Part shown: piece after piece, positions 26,370 through 35,032 of the stretch
Position numbering within the stretch: position 1 is the stretch's first letter
Layout of the letters: every line of letters begins with the position of its first letter
Assembly (NCBI GenBank): GCA_964480365.1
Contig: CAYZPM010000005.1
Coordinates: 62,001-126,000, forward strand
Source: CAIQPV01 sp964480365
GTDB lineage: Bacteria > Pseudomonadota > Gammaproteobacteria > Burkholderiales > Gallionellaceae
DNA: 64,000 bases
Direction: 5' to 3'
Notes under the pieces: generated by a model
What the model was told of the DNA's origin: nothing
The model's input: the letters and a program-made list of their open reading frames with translations, nothing else
The model's database searches: none
Program-made: the position numbers and the translations under genes

Positions 26370-26972
26370 TCAAATCTTATCGAGGAGCGGCAGTACATAC
26401 TCCTCAAATTCTTCTCGACTCACCAATCCGCGATGGGCATATTCCACTCGCCCTTCTCGACCAATTACTACCGTGTAAGGGACAACCCCGCTACTATTGC
26501 CCCATCGCGCTATCAAACCGCCATTATCAGCAGGTTCGGCGATCAGCACGGGATAATTAATCTCCAACGTACGCTGAACATTACGCAATTTATTTTCTTC
26601 ATCCAGACCTACCCCGATTATTTGTAGCCCACGATCTTTGTACTGTTCCTGATAGGCAACAAAATCTTTGATTTCATAGAGGCAGGGGGAGCACCAGGTA
26701 GCCCAGAAATTTAATACGATCACCTTTCCATGCCACTCTGCTAGAGTGTGCCTGACACCATCCAGCCCCGTCAAAGAGAGGGATTTCATTTCGCTCTCAG
26801 TAGTTACTTTCGGAACCAGAGTTCCTGAAGTTGTCACGGGCACAGATTTCTTTGGAACAATTGCACTGTCACTTTCGCTCTGGACAGGATTAATTCCGGC
26901 GATGACCGTTCCAGCAGCAAGAATGAAAAAAATGATTTTGTAAATTACACTGCCTATTCTCATCAAGCTCAT
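26370..26972 (-). CDS. TlpA/ResA-like membrane-anchored thioredoxin
   Basis: A 200-residue periplasmic thiol-disulfide protein: N-terminal signal anchor (about 7-27), linker, and a thioredoxin domain with the active site NFWATWCSPCLYEIKDF and the cis-Pro region (SSGVVPYTVVIGREGRV). Such proteins reduce apocytochrome Cys pairs before heme attachment or protect thiols. The ATG overlaps the stop of the upstream parvulin gene (ATGA), and both sit downstream of the multiheme cytochrome, which supports a role in cytochrome maturation. Confidence 0.88.
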   Translation of the reverse strand: MSLMRIGSVIYKIIFFILAAGTVIAGINPVQSESDSAIVPKKSVPVTTSGTLVPKVTTESEMKSLSLTGLDGVRHTLAEWHGKVIVLNFWATWCSPCLYEIKDFVAYQEQYKDRGLQIIGVGLDEENKLRNVQRTLEINYPVLIAEPADNGGLIARWGNSSGVVPYTVVIGREGRVEYAHRGLVSREEFEEYVLPLLDKI

Positions 26973-28273
26973 TTTTCCAGTGGTTTTTTATCATTCTCAA
27001 CATGTTTCTCGATTACATTCCATGACACCTTATAGCGGCGCTCCAGCTCCCCCAGATAGGTTGGGAGATTTTCATTGATGATCATCTGCCTGATGCGATC
27101 ATGTACTTCATCATATGTTTTCTGCACCTTGGGTTGACGCTCAAGTATCGTCAGCAGGTGAAACCCCTCCTTTGTTTCGATCGCTTCGCTGAGCTTGTCA
27201 TCTTCCAGCTTGTTTAACGCACTTTCAAGTTCTGGCATTCCACGTCCTTCGACAATCCAGCCCATATCACCATTCTGTTTACGTCCAATCGGGTCGATAC
27301 TGAATTCACCTGCCAGAGTAAACAGGCTTTCACCATTAAGGATCCGTGTCCGCAGGGCTTCAGCTTCTTTACGCGTGCTCACTACCAACTGACCAATATG
27401 ACGGCGTTCTGGAATAATGGCGACTTCAGGATGTTTATCAAACCATTCATGCATGGTCTTTTCATTCGGAATCCATTCCCTGGTTTTGTTTTCCATCATG
27501 ACAGCCGGCAGTTGTTCGTTCTGATATTGCTTCAACTGGTTTTCAATATTTACACCTTCTTTTTCAGCAGCTTTTGCAACCAATAGCAATTCGCCGCGCT
27601 TGTAAAGTTGTTCCTTTACCCACCCAGGATTCGGGAGAGATGGATGTTCAGTGATATCGACAATATCAGCGTATTTGATCCGAAAGCTGTCACCCTCCAT
27701 CAGCACGGTATCCGCCATGATTCCCTTTTTTATTCGATCTTCATGCAACCTGGTTTTGTCATGTTGCATCATGTTTCTCAAAGTGGTCAGTTTAAATGTT
27801 TGATACTGTTGAGCAACATATGCCGCCTTGGCTGCTGTCATGCCTTCATTATCGCCCTTGTACTGTTTCTTCATTGCTTCAAGAGTGTCAGAGGGAATAA
27901 TGATCCGTTCACGCAGCTTATCCATATAGAAACGATAAAGCAGTCCAAGTCGAAAACCTTCAATATCTTGCTTATAAGCATTGGTTTTGTCCAAGTCCAG
28001 TCTTCGTGCTTCAAGTGCCAGTAGACGCGCAGCAACCAATCGCCGCAGCATATCTCCACGCAAACCCGCCTGATCATTCTCATCCATCGAAGCCTGCTGG
28101 GTTTCAAAAGGCGAACTGGCCATTGCGGCATTCAAGTCGTCTGAAGTGACTTGTTGTGTGTCAATCGTAACCAGCACCTGCGATGCGGCGTTAGCAGGTA
28201 TGTGTTGGGTTGCAACAATAAACGCCAACATCAGAATCATAAACAAATGTTTGTTAATCTTCATACGATCCAT
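26969..28273 (-). CDS. SurA/PpiD-like parvulin peptidyl-prolyl isomerase
   Basis: Periplasmic foldase of 434 residues with a signal sequence (about 5-29, ending PANA), a long helical chaperone part and one parvulin domain (about 285-380: PERRHIGQLVVSTRKEAEAL, NGDMGWIVEGRGMPELESAL, GFHLLTILERQP). Peptidyl-prolyl isomerases often sit beside large multiheme cytochromes or outer-membrane electron-transfer proteins and help them fold; that link is inference from the neighbouring seven-heme gene. The second in-frame ATG at 28264 is an equally good start. Confidence 0.88.
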   Translation of the reverse strand: MDRMKINKHLFMILMLAFIVATQHIPANAASQVLVTIDTQQVTSDDLNAAMASSPFETQQASMDENDQAGLRGDMLRRLVAARLLALEARRLDLDKTNAYKQDIEGFRLGLLYRFYMDKLRERIIIPSDTLEAMKKQYKGDNEGMTAAKAAYVAQQYQTFKLTTLRNMMQHDKTRLHEDRIKKGIMADTVLMEGDSFRIKYADIVDITEHPSLPNPGWVKEQLYKRGELLLVAKAAEKEGVNIENQLKQYQNEQLPAVMMENKTREWIPNEKTMHEWFDKHPEVAIIPERRHIGQLVVSTRKEAEALRTRILNGESLFTLAGEFSIDPIGRKQNGDMGWIVEGRGMPELESALNKLEDDKLSEAIETKEGFHLLTILERQPKVQKTYDEVHDRIRQMIINENLPTYLGELERRYKVSWNVIEKHVENDKKPLEK

Positions 28274-28353
28274 TCTTTCTTCGTTAAGGTGACGCTGCTT
28301 ATGACGCGATTTATTCCGTTATAAAACGTTAATTCCGCCAATATCGGAACATA

Positions 28354-28385
28354 AACAAATCGGGGGCTGATGCCCCCGATTTGTT
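28354..28385 (-). terminator. Strong hairpin after the seven-heme cytochrome gene
   Basis: A perfect 14-bp stem (AACAAATCGGGGGC with its complement) and 4-nt loop lie about 40 bp after the cytochrome stop; on the minus strand a short TT-rich tail follows. It probably ends the cytochrome transcript or reduces read-through into the parvulin gene. Confidence 0.6.
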
Positions 28386-28426
28386 CAAATCATAACTGAC
28401 TTACCTACCAGGCAAATCATACCTGA

Positions 28427-30808
28427 TTATTTTTTCTCAGGCACTTTACCGCCAAGGTCAGGTGCGCTAGCGTGCATCCAGCTTACAGCAGCATCGTAGT
28501 TGTGCAGGATAGGCTTGCCATCCCAAACGTGCTCTTTCTTGTCTGCAATGTTAGGTACGCCTTCCTTGTTTGTTTCATGGCAGCTGGCACACTTGAACGG
28601 ACCATGCGATCCGTCAGGGTTGTACTGTGCCGCCTGTTTGTAGGTGGTGACGTCAGTGGTGGGCGTGACCGGATAGAGACCATGAATCGATTGGTGACAG
28701 GATTGGCAAGCCAAACCTGAATGGCCTTTCGCATAACGCATGTTGCTATACTTGCCCGGCTGATTGATCGGGAAAGCCACCCCCCCCTGACCTTCGACAA
28801 ACGGCGCAGAGTGGCAATCCGCGCAATGCGGAACACCCGGCGACAACCAATAGTCACGACCATCCGTTGCGGCATCGTAAGGCACTGCAGTCGCACCGGT
28901 GGCCCCCGCTGGCAGCTTCAACTTCTTGATGTCAACCGCCGGATTGGCAGACAGTATCGAAACATTGACATCGCCATCCTCGTCTTTGCTCACCATAGGA
29001 CCGCCGTCCTTCAGCGCAATAACGGCAATGTCAGGAACCAGACGTTTAACCGCCCATGTCTTCAGAATACCCGATTGTTCCGGCGTGTCTTCACCTTTGC
29101 TATTGAGCACAACCTTTGGATCAAGGTACTTGGACTTCAATTCGTCAGTAGTAATGCCTATGGCAGTAGCAATCTCATCCAGCGATTTATTGCGGATGGT
29201 CGTGCCTGTCTGCTTAAATGCATTGATCAGATTATCACGCTGATAAAGTTCACGAGAAAGTTGGCTATGGCAGTTAGTACACCACAGGCCCTTGCCGCCC
29301 TTTCCGTTGCCTATATTGGATACGTTTGCCTGAATCCACTTGCCGATTGAATTCAGGTGATCCGGAGCGTTAATGCCGTCCTTGTTCTTGTTGCGGTTGG
29401 CATGGACATCGCGACCCACAAAGCAGCCACCTGCCGCATCACGATTATCGCCTTGGGCAAAGGTGTTTTTACCTTCCAGCGTAATCGGATAGTTTTCCAT
29501 CTTGCCATCCTGACGGTGCGCCGGATGACAGCCCTGACACAGACCTGTGCGACCTTCCGAGTCGGGCATGGGCATCTTGGTTTGATGGACGGTATGCATG
29601 GCCTGGGTTAATGCTTGAGGCATGACATCTTTGCCAGTTCTCGGGTCTTTGAAAGACTTGGACTGCAACACACCAATTACGTTGTCGGCATGGCACTTCT
29701 GACACAGTATCGGGTCACGACCCAGACGGTTATCGAGTGTCCGGCCCTGCGCGTTGTAATTCTTCAAGAAATCGGTGCCTGCCTTGTCATCATGCATTTC
29801 CAGAATCGAGATGGAAGTCGCCTTCAGGTTGGCAATCCAGTCGCTGGCACCAAGACCTTTCCAAAATTCACGCTCTTGTTTGTAGCGAGTAAATTTGTCG
29901 CCATTGGCTGTTTTGTTGCTGTGGCAATTTGCACAGTTTGGAATGTCGATAGGATTTGTACCAACAAACCGAATTGGCTTGCCCGAATGTGAGTCAATGA
30001 CAGGCGCACCCGTCTTTGCATCAACCATACTCACCCAAGCTTCCTGGAACGGCTGAATATCCGCTTCGGTCAAGGACAGCAGATCTCCTGATGCAGCACG
30101 ATCACTGAAAGGGGTCAACGGAAGACCTAGAGCGTCCCAGATGCCCGGATTGGTCAACACGATAGGCACATTGTCCAAAACTGATGACTTGGTATAAACC
30201 ATCGTTCCGACATCGCCGGTATAGTGGAGATGTCCACCCTTCATTGGACTCGGCACTGCTGCACCAGCCGGCCCGTTGTCGCGTGGAATTGGAATCTGAA
30301 CGCCGACAAAAAGCTTTTCCTTGTCGGCGCTGGTTCCTTTTGGATTGGTGCCCTTCAGATCCTTATAGACGTAAAGGTGTGAGAAGTAGGCGTTGGCTAC
30401 GTTTTCGCCTTTGTCATATTTACCGTCGCCATTGATATCATAAGGGACATCCCAATACTTCAGTTTGCTACCTTCCGAGTAAGTATTGTCAATATGGCCA
30501 TATTCAAGTTTAAAGCGTTTCTTGCCGTCAACCAGCACAGAAGGATCTGCGCTATCAGCTTCTAGCAGTTCTGGAAATTTGCGAGCGCCAGTGGAGCTTT
30601 TAATGACCTGGCTTTGAATTGAGTTGTAAGGTGGAAGCACACAGCAATAGGTAAAATCGAACCCGGTGCAGTGCATGCCTAATTCATAATTAATGGTTAT
30701 GTTGTAATCGTTTATTGGCTTGGACGCAGATTTTAGCGCTTCAGCATTTGCATTGCCGACTGCAAATGCCAACCCCAAGACCCCCGCCATTAAGGCTTTT
30801 ATATTCAT
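28427..30808 (-). CDS. Seven-heme c-type cytochrome, exported
   Basis: A 793-residue exported multiheme cytochrome. A signal peptide (about 1-22, ending ANA) is followed by a heme-free N-terminal part with ELGMHCTGFDFTYCCVLPPY (42-61) and a beta-rich region. Seven CXXCH motifs follow at 292, 369, 424, 510, 662, 701 and 740. The N-terminal Cys cluster (C47, C55, C56) is conserved-looking and could form a metal site or disulfide. Start 30808 is preceded by AAGGGGG. The neighbours are a NapC-type quinol dehydrogenase, a diheme cytochrome, a parvulin and a TlpA protein, so it is probably the terminal or intermediate electron carrier of a periplasmic or surface chain. The substrate is unknown. Confidence 0.9.
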   Translation of the reverse strand: MNIKALMAGVLGLAFAVGNANAEALKSASKPINDYNITINYELGMHCTGFDFTYCCVLPPYNSIQSQVIKSSTGARKFPELLEADSADPSVLVDGKKRFKLEYGHIDNTYSEGSKLKYWDVPYDINGDGKYDKGENVANAYFSHLYVYKDLKGTNPKGTSADKEKLFVGVQIPIPRDNGPAGAAVPSPMKGGHLHYTGDVGTMVYTKSSVLDNVPIVLTNPGIWDALGLPLTPFSDRAASGDLLSLTEADIQPFQEAWVSMVDAKTGAPVIDSHSGKPIRFVGTNPIDIPNCANCHSNKTANGDKFTRYKQEREFWKGLGASDWIANLKATSISILEMHDDKAGTDFLKNYNAQGRTLDNRLGRDPILCQKCHADNVIGVLQSKSFKDPRTGKDVMPQALTQAMHTVHQTKMPMPDSEGRTGLCQGCHPAHRQDGKMENYPITLEGKNTFAQGDNRDAAGGCFVGRDVHANRNKNKDGINAPDHLNSIGKWIQANVSNIGNGKGGKGLWCTNCHSQLSRELYQRDNLINAFKQTGTTIRNKSLDEIATAIGITTDELKSKYLDPKVVLNSKGEDTPEQSGILKTWAVKRLVPDIAVIALKDGGPMVSKDEDGDVNVSILSANPAVDIKKLKLPAGATGATAVPYDAATDGRDYWLSPGVPHCADCHSAPFVEGQGGVAFPINQPGKYSNMRYAKGHSGLACQSCHQSIHGLYPVTPTTDVTTYKQAAQYNPDGSHGPFKCASCHETNKEGVPNIADKKEHVWDGKPILHNYDAAVSWMHASAPDLGGKVPEKK

Positions 30809-31046
30809 GGAATACCCCCTTGATGTTGTTAATTCTAAATATATGACTAAAGAAAACTTATAACAGAACCAGACAAGTGAGACACAATCATCGGTGAAAG
30901 CTAAGCGATACCGCAAAATCGCCCGTACCATCAAATCGAACCAGTTTCCAAACCGCCTAAATTACTTTAGAACTCCTCTTCATAAAACCTAAAACCAACA
31001 ACAATGGCAACAAGCTGCTAAAACATATCTAAATCAGAAACTAATC
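30809..31046. other. AT-rich leader of the seven-heme cytochrome gene
   Basis: No gene seen. AT-rich, with no promoter that could be chosen with confidence; the palindromes just beyond it (31047-31103) are the only clear structure. Confidence 0.4.
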
Positions 31047-31103
31047 CCCCATTGGTAGCATAATGGGGCGATTAAGCTTTGACTGTCTATAGCCCATATG
31101 GGT
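31047..31103. promoter_or_regulatory. Two palindromes upstream of the seven-heme cytochrome gene
   Basis: CCCCATT (31047-31053) pairs with AATGGGG (31062-31068) over an 8-nt gap, and GCCCATATGGGT (31092-31103) holds the perfect 10-bp palindrome CCCATATGGG. Both lie 240-295 bp before the cytochrome start, between it and the NapC gene stop. ATGGGTA is a perfect NarL-type heptamer in reverse. Confidence 0.45.
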
Positions 31104-31204
31104 AATATGGAGATAGCTAATTAGGGTTATTGTTGCGCATCAGGACAAACGAAATTAAATGCGTTTGTCGCGCAGGGAACCATTACATCTACCGCATCAA
31201 GTGA

Positions 31205-31813
31205 TTAGCCTCCTCCTGAATTGTCCCCCTCCTGAGACCGGGGCAGTTTGTGAGCTATTCCTTTATGGCAATCAATACAAGTTTTTCCGGAATCTGCCAT
31301 TGCGGCTTGAGTATGTTTGGCATTTGCCCGCTTATCTTGTGCATTCATATCCATCGATTCGAAACTGTGGCAGTTGCGACATCCGATCGAATCCGACTCC
31401 TTCATGCGCGCCCATTCACGCTTTGCCATTTCCATTCGATGGGCATCGTATTTTTCCCGAGTATCGATAGTGCCCATAAGCTCCGCCCATATATCGCCTC
31501 CAGCGATTACCTTGCGATGCATCTCGATAAACCAGTTTTTCTTTGGAACATGACAGTCGGAGCAGAGAGCTCTAACCCCCGCAGGATTGGAATAATGAAT
31601 AGTTTTTTTGTATTCCTCAAAGTTGTAGCTCATGTCATGGCAGGAAGTGCAAAATTCTATTGAGTTGGTCGCTTCCACCGCAGTAGTAAAACCACCGATA
31701 ATGCCTGCCAAGGCCACCAGAGTCAGTAGCGCCAATAGTGAAAAACGGAGGATCGGGTTCCGCAGTAATTGAAAAAATCTTACGGAACCTCTTGCTTTAG
31801 TTGGTTCTGACAT
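31205..31813 (-). CDS. NapC/NirT/CymA-family tetraheme quinol dehydrogenase
   Basis: An inner-membrane-anchored tetraheme cytochrome of 202 residues. One membrane helix (about 22-45) is followed by four CXXCH motifs at 55, 84, 145 and 179 (CTSCH, CSDCH, CRNCH, CIDCH). NapC/CymA proteins take electrons from quinol, or give them to quinone in iron oxidisers, and exchange them with periplasmic cytochromes. The HDMSYNFEEY segment after heme 1 matches the family's quinol-site region. It is the natural membrane entry point for the adjacent seven-heme and diheme cytochromes. Confidence 0.93.
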   Translation of the reverse strand: MSEPTKARGSVRFFQLLRNPILRFSLLALLTLVALAGIIGGFTTAVEATNSIEFCTSCHDMSYNFEEYKKTIHYSNPAGVRALCSDCHVPKKNWFIEMHRKVIAGGDIWAELMGTIDTREKYDAHRMEMAKREWARMKESDSIGCRNCHSFESMDMNAQDKRANAKHTQAAMADSGKTCIDCHKGIAHKLPRSQEGDNSGGG

Positions 31814-31936
31814 TTCCCCTTTGCTCCCCTGTATGTGTTCACTGCCGACTTCAAAATTTATTAATGATATTGTGTAATGGCCTATATATTGTTATCAGAA
31901 AACGATCAACCCAAAACTCGTTGGGGGAAAAACCTT

Positions 31937-32000
31937 GAGGGAGACCGATTCCCCGAGCGATAGACTTGTCCAAAAATCACCCGGCGAATCGACCTCCCTC
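31937..32000. repeat. Long imperfect inverted repeat between cytochrome genes
   Basis: GAGGGAGACCGATTC (31937-31951) and GAATCGACCTCCCTC (31986-32000) pair over 15 bp with two mismatches and a 34-nt loop. It lies between the diheme cytochrome stop and the NapC start. Confidence 0.5.
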
Positions 32001-32019
32001 ATCAAGAAATCCAAGCTTC

Positions 32020-32036
32020 ACAGTCTTCAGGACTGT
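32020..32036 (-). terminator. Hairpin after the diheme cytochrome gene, weak terminator
   Basis: ACAGTC, loop TTCAG, GACTGT, about 40 bp after the diheme cytochrome stop. The T-tract is poor, so termination is uncertain. Confidence 0.3.
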
Positions 32037-32074
32037 TCTGGATAACTTGTCAATGAAATCGGATAACGATAACC

Positions 32075-32701
32075 CTACTTGAAACTAGCGTAGTAGTTAA
32101 TTAGCGCGTCAATATCATCCTTGTTGAGCTCTTCTAATTTTATTTTCATTTTTTTTGCGATTGGACGTTTGCCAGTATTAAATTCATCGAAAGCTTGCTT
32201 TAAGTAGGGCATCCACTGACCTGCCGGCATGCCGGCATCATCCTTAGAAACCGTCCCGCCTTCAGAGTGACATTTTTCGCAGTACATTTCGTGAACTTCC
32301 TTGCCCTTCGCTGCTAATGCAGGATCAAACTTCTGCTTAGCGCGGACAAACTTCTTCTTGGAGAAGAACTGAGCGACCTGATTGATTTCATTGTCATCCA
32401 TATCCTTGACCATTTTGCACATGTCAGTTTTTGTGCCCTTCTTGCTTCCAGACTTGAATTCTGTCTCGGGACAATTTCTTTCCTTATTCTTGTATGCCTT
32501 CAAATTGTTGATAAGAAATTCTGCGGAGTATCCCCCTATGATGGGTATATCGGATTCGGTACTGGCACCACCTTTGCCATGGCAACTTGTGCAGTTCTCG
32601 GTAATCTTGTTTATATCTGCTGCAACAGCACCGTTTCCCAGACAAAGGCAAAGTAGAGAACTGCAAGCTAAAAATATGTATTTGGCGCTTCTTTTTGTCA
32701 T
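32075..32701 (-). CDS. Diheme cytochrome c (c4-like)
   Basis: A periplasmic 208-residue protein with a signal peptide (MTKRSAKYIFLACSSLL... to AVA, about 1-28), a first heme motif CTSCH at 37-41 and a second CEKCH in the C-terminal half. Two cytochrome c domains in tandem fit the c4/c553 family, which shuttles electrons between membrane enzymes and terminal reductases. The start at 32701 is set by the signal peptide; upstream in-frame TTG/ATG codons at 32740 and 32734 would add about 13 residues. Three CCC-N4-GGG-like sites lie 70-130 bp upstream. Confidence 0.88.
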   Translation of the reverse strand: MTKRSAKYIFLACSSLLCLCLGNGAVAADINKITENCTSCHGKGGASTESDIPIIGGYSAEFLINNLKAYKNKERNCPETEFKSGSKKGTKTDMCKMVKDMDDNEINQVAQFFSKKKFVRAKQKFDPALAAKGKEVHEMYCEKCHSEGGTVSKDDAGMPAGQWMPYLKQAFDEFNTGKRPIAKKMKIKLEELNKDDIDALINYYASFK

Positions 32702-32771
32702 AATATTGAAGATCCACGTTAAAAATAAGGTCATGCTCAATTATAACCATAGCTATGTAGCTTGCGCCTAT

Positions 32772-32833
32772 ACCCAAGAGGTGTTGCTTATACAACCCAT
32801 TTGGGTGTGCCTCCAATAACCCATTGGGGTTAT
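32772..32833. promoter_or_regulatory. Tandem array of ACCC-N4-GGGT palindromes before the diheme cytochrome gene
   Basis: ACCCATTTGGGT (32795-32806) and ACCCATTGGGGT (32819-32830) are spaced 24 bp start to start, and a degenerate third copy ACCCAAGAGGTG (32772-32783) lies 23 bp before. The third is extended to a 7-4-7 palindrome (ATAACCC...GGGTTAT). Regular spacing near two helical turns suggests cooperative binding of a dimeric regulator. Confidence 0.5.
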
Positions 32834-32859
32834 GCCTGCCAAAATAGTTGGCATGGCTA

Positions 32860-33345
32860 TTACTTGGGTGTGTCAGGCTCAGCTATTTCCTTGAGATGAT
32901 TGAAAGCCCTGACGAGTCGGTGTGCAATTTCAGGTTCCATATTCATACAGTTTAAAGTGTTGTCGTAAATGGTCGGGTTAGAGCTGACAACAACATCCCT
33001 ATCAAATTTAAAGACAATATCCGCTGTGTTTTTATCAAAAGCGCCTGACGTTGACACATCTCTTATGTTGGCTAAAGGAATAAAGTGCTTTACTTCGCCC
33101 TTTTTTCCATTAAATTCCAGAGTTAAAACATTTGCATTAAGTTTGACCGACAAGGGGTCACCATCGTAAGTATTGCAAGCGTGCATCTTTTCAACAATGT
33201 AGTCTAAAGTTTCATGCTTGCTTGGCTCCTTATTGCTGTTGATGGTTTCGCAAAATGCAGAGGAAGAAAATACAAATACAACAATGATAATTGTTTCAAT
33301 TATCCTGAAATTGTTCATCATCCCGATACGATTTAAATTCAACAT
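32860..33345 (-). CDS. Small exported protein, unknown
   Basis: A 161-residue protein with a signal peptide (about 1-32, hydrophobic IIETIIIVVFVFSSSAFC) and a mature part predicted as mixed beta: LSVKLNANVLTLEFNGKKGEVKHFIPLANIRDV resembles the strands of a small PH-like domain. Two Cys may pair. The ATG at 33345 has GGGAAA upstream. It may be cotranscribed with the diheme cytochrome through the palindrome array, but no function can be assigned. Confidence 0.65.
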   Translation of the reverse strand: MLNLNRIGMMNNFRIIETIIIVVFVFSSSAFCETINSNKEPSKHETLDYIVEKMHACNTYDGDPLSVKLNANVLTLEFNGKKGEVKHFIPLANIRDVSTSGAFDKNTADIVFKFDRDVVVSSNPTIYDNTLNCMNMEPEIAHRLVRAFNHLKEIAEPDTPK

Positions 33346-33457
33346 TTGCTTTCCCTTTCATCCTTCCAATGAAATTAAAGTTGGCAGTCCCAAACGAAGC
33401 AGAAGGCAAGATAGGCTGCATCAGCACAGCACAGAGCCATCCTATTCTTCCCTGTGC

Positions 33458-33844
33458 TTATGTCTTTCTGCAAGCGTATTTCCAAAGATATTCGTCGACA
33501 GTGTCTGGGTGAATTGGCTTCCAGTATTTCTCTGGATGTTTGGAAGAAACTATATTCCCTCCCCCCATATTTCCAGAGAGCAACGAAAAAACTGACGTTC
33601 TTCTTTGTTCGGTTTTGCAGTTATATTCATCTTGTCCTTTTATAGATAAATAAATCACATCATCCATTGTTTGTTCGGTCTTATAGTCAAACAAAGTCGA
33701 CATTGTTACCGTGTCGCCATTTTTTCGAATAGTGGATGGATTAACATAGGCAGTCAAACTTTCATTTCCTTCTATTCGAATCCAACCCGCCATTGCACTA
33801 CTACTCACGACTGATAATATTATCATCACAATTACATTACGCAT
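33458..33844 (-). CDS. Surface-adhesin E-like exported protein
   Basis: A 128-residue protein with a signal peptide (about 1-19, ending SSAMA) and a mature domain similar to the Adhesin_E family: WIRIEGNESLTAYVNPSTIRKNGDTVTMSTLFDYKT, a mid Cys in EYNCKTEQRR and a late Cys in WKYACRKT that probably form a disulfide. Members of the family are small exported beta proteins of unclear role in most bacteria. ATG 33844 follows GGGGGAAGG at good spacing. Confidence 0.7.
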   Translation of the reverse strand: MRNVIVMIILSVVSSSAMAGWIRIEGNESLTAYVNPSTIRKNGDTVTMSTLFDYKTEQTMDDVIYLSIKGQDEYNCKTEQRRTSVFSLLSGNMGGGNIVSSKHPEKYWKPIHPDTVDEYLWKYACRKT

Positions 33845-33900
33845 TGCCTTCCCCCTTTTAGATTCCATGTGTACTCATTTGCAATACAATCTAGGGCGAA

Positions 33901-34929
33901 TCAAGCCGGAATCTCATAAGGCATCGGCAAAAATTCCAGCACCTCTCCCTGTAACGATCCGAGATGCACCGCTTGCCCATCGTGGCTGCTGATCTGCATC
34001 ACGGCCAGCAGGTCGCAGCCCCCATGTGGTGCAGGCGCGGCGTTGGCCACCATGCCGCAGCTTTGTCCTTCCACTTCCGCGCTGAACAGTTGATCGCCCG
34101 CTTGTGCGCTGCCTGCGATGTGCGCGAGATACATGCGGCGCTTTGATTTGCCGAGGTACTGCATGCGCGCCACAATTTCCTGTCCGGGATAGCAACCTTT
34201 CTTGAAGTTCACGCCGCCGATCAGTTCGAGGTTCGCCATCTGCGGTACGAACTGTTCTTGCGTGGTCGGAAGGACGACCGGAATGCCGTTGCGGATGTTG
34301 AGCCAGTTCCAGCAGATTGATCCGGTAGCGCGTGCGTTGGCAACCAGGTTTTGCCATAAGGCGGGTGCGTGCTGCGGCGTGGTGTTGATTTGGAATCGTT
34401 GCGCGCCGACACGGATGACGCTGGCGTCGTCGTGTTGTTCGACGGCGAGGGGATTCTGCGGGACTGAGCCGAAGTGCTGTTGCAGCAATGCAATGGCCCC
34501 TTCACCGGATAATCCCAGACAAATGATCCCGTCGCTAACCTCCTCGATTTTGACTTTGGAGCGCAGCACGTACATGGACAAGCGCTTGAGGATGGCGGTG
34601 CACAAACCGCGCGGCAGGTGCAGGAAATAATCTGCATCGGTCTGCCAAATCAGGAAAGTCGCCAGCATCCGTCCCTTGGCGGTGCTTAGGCTGCTGATTT
34701 GCGCTTGTTGTGCGCTGACCTCGCGCACATCGCTGCTGACCATGTTTTGCAGGAAGCTCTGTACGTCTTCTCCCGACACCTTAAGGATGCCGAATTGACT
34801 CAGGTCGCATAGCACCGTGCCATTCTGTGCGGCAGCAAGTTCCTCTTGCGCGTTACCGAAATGCAGCACCACTTCATCTGATAAATGCGCATGCTGCCGC
34901 TGTAAAAATGTTTGCCAATCAGGGTTCAT
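33901..34929 (-). CDS. ygfZ: YgfZ/GcvT-like folate-binding protein
   Basis: A 342-residue cytoplasmic tetrahydrofolate-dependent protein needed for repair or assembly of some iron-sulfur enzymes. The signature KGCYPGQEIVARMQYLG is present near residue 240, and the N-terminal part shows the family pattern (VLCDLSQFGILKVSGEDVQSFLQNMVSSDV). No neighbour of related function; it stands between the cytochrome island and a short hypothetical gene. Confidence 0.93.
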   Translation of the reverse strand: MNPDWQTFLQRQHAHLSDEVVLHFGNAQEELAAAQNGTVLCDLSQFGILKVSGEDVQSFLQNMVSSDVREVSAQQAQISSLSTAKGRMLATFLIWQTDADYFLHLPRGLCTAILKRLSMYVLRSKVKIEEVSDGIICLGLSGEGAIALLQQHFGSVPQNPLAVEQHDDASVIRVGAQRFQINTTPQHAPALWQNLVANARATGSICWNWLNIRNGIPVVLPTTQEQFVPQMANLELIGGVNFKKGCYPGQEIVARMQYLGKSKRRMYLAHIAGSAQAGDQLFSAEVEGQSCGMVANAAPAPHGGCDLLAVMQISSHDGQAVHLGSLQGEVLEFLPMPYEIPA

Positions 34930-35032
34930 ATAATTCCAATTTTCATTAAAAATGCAAACACCACGAGGGGATTGCTGACGATTTTAATGCAAATCGGAAT
35001 AAAAAGTTGGCACGCTTGCGCCGTGCCAGGGA

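Noticed and set aside
31092..32830. Classical NarL 7-2-7 binding sites
   Set aside because: The heptamers match, but the centre spacing is 4 bp between CCC and GGG instead of 6.
25420..33345. An MtoAB/MtrABC-type porin-cytochrome conduit
   Set aside because: No beta-barrel porin and no decaheme MtrA-like protein is present in the cluster.
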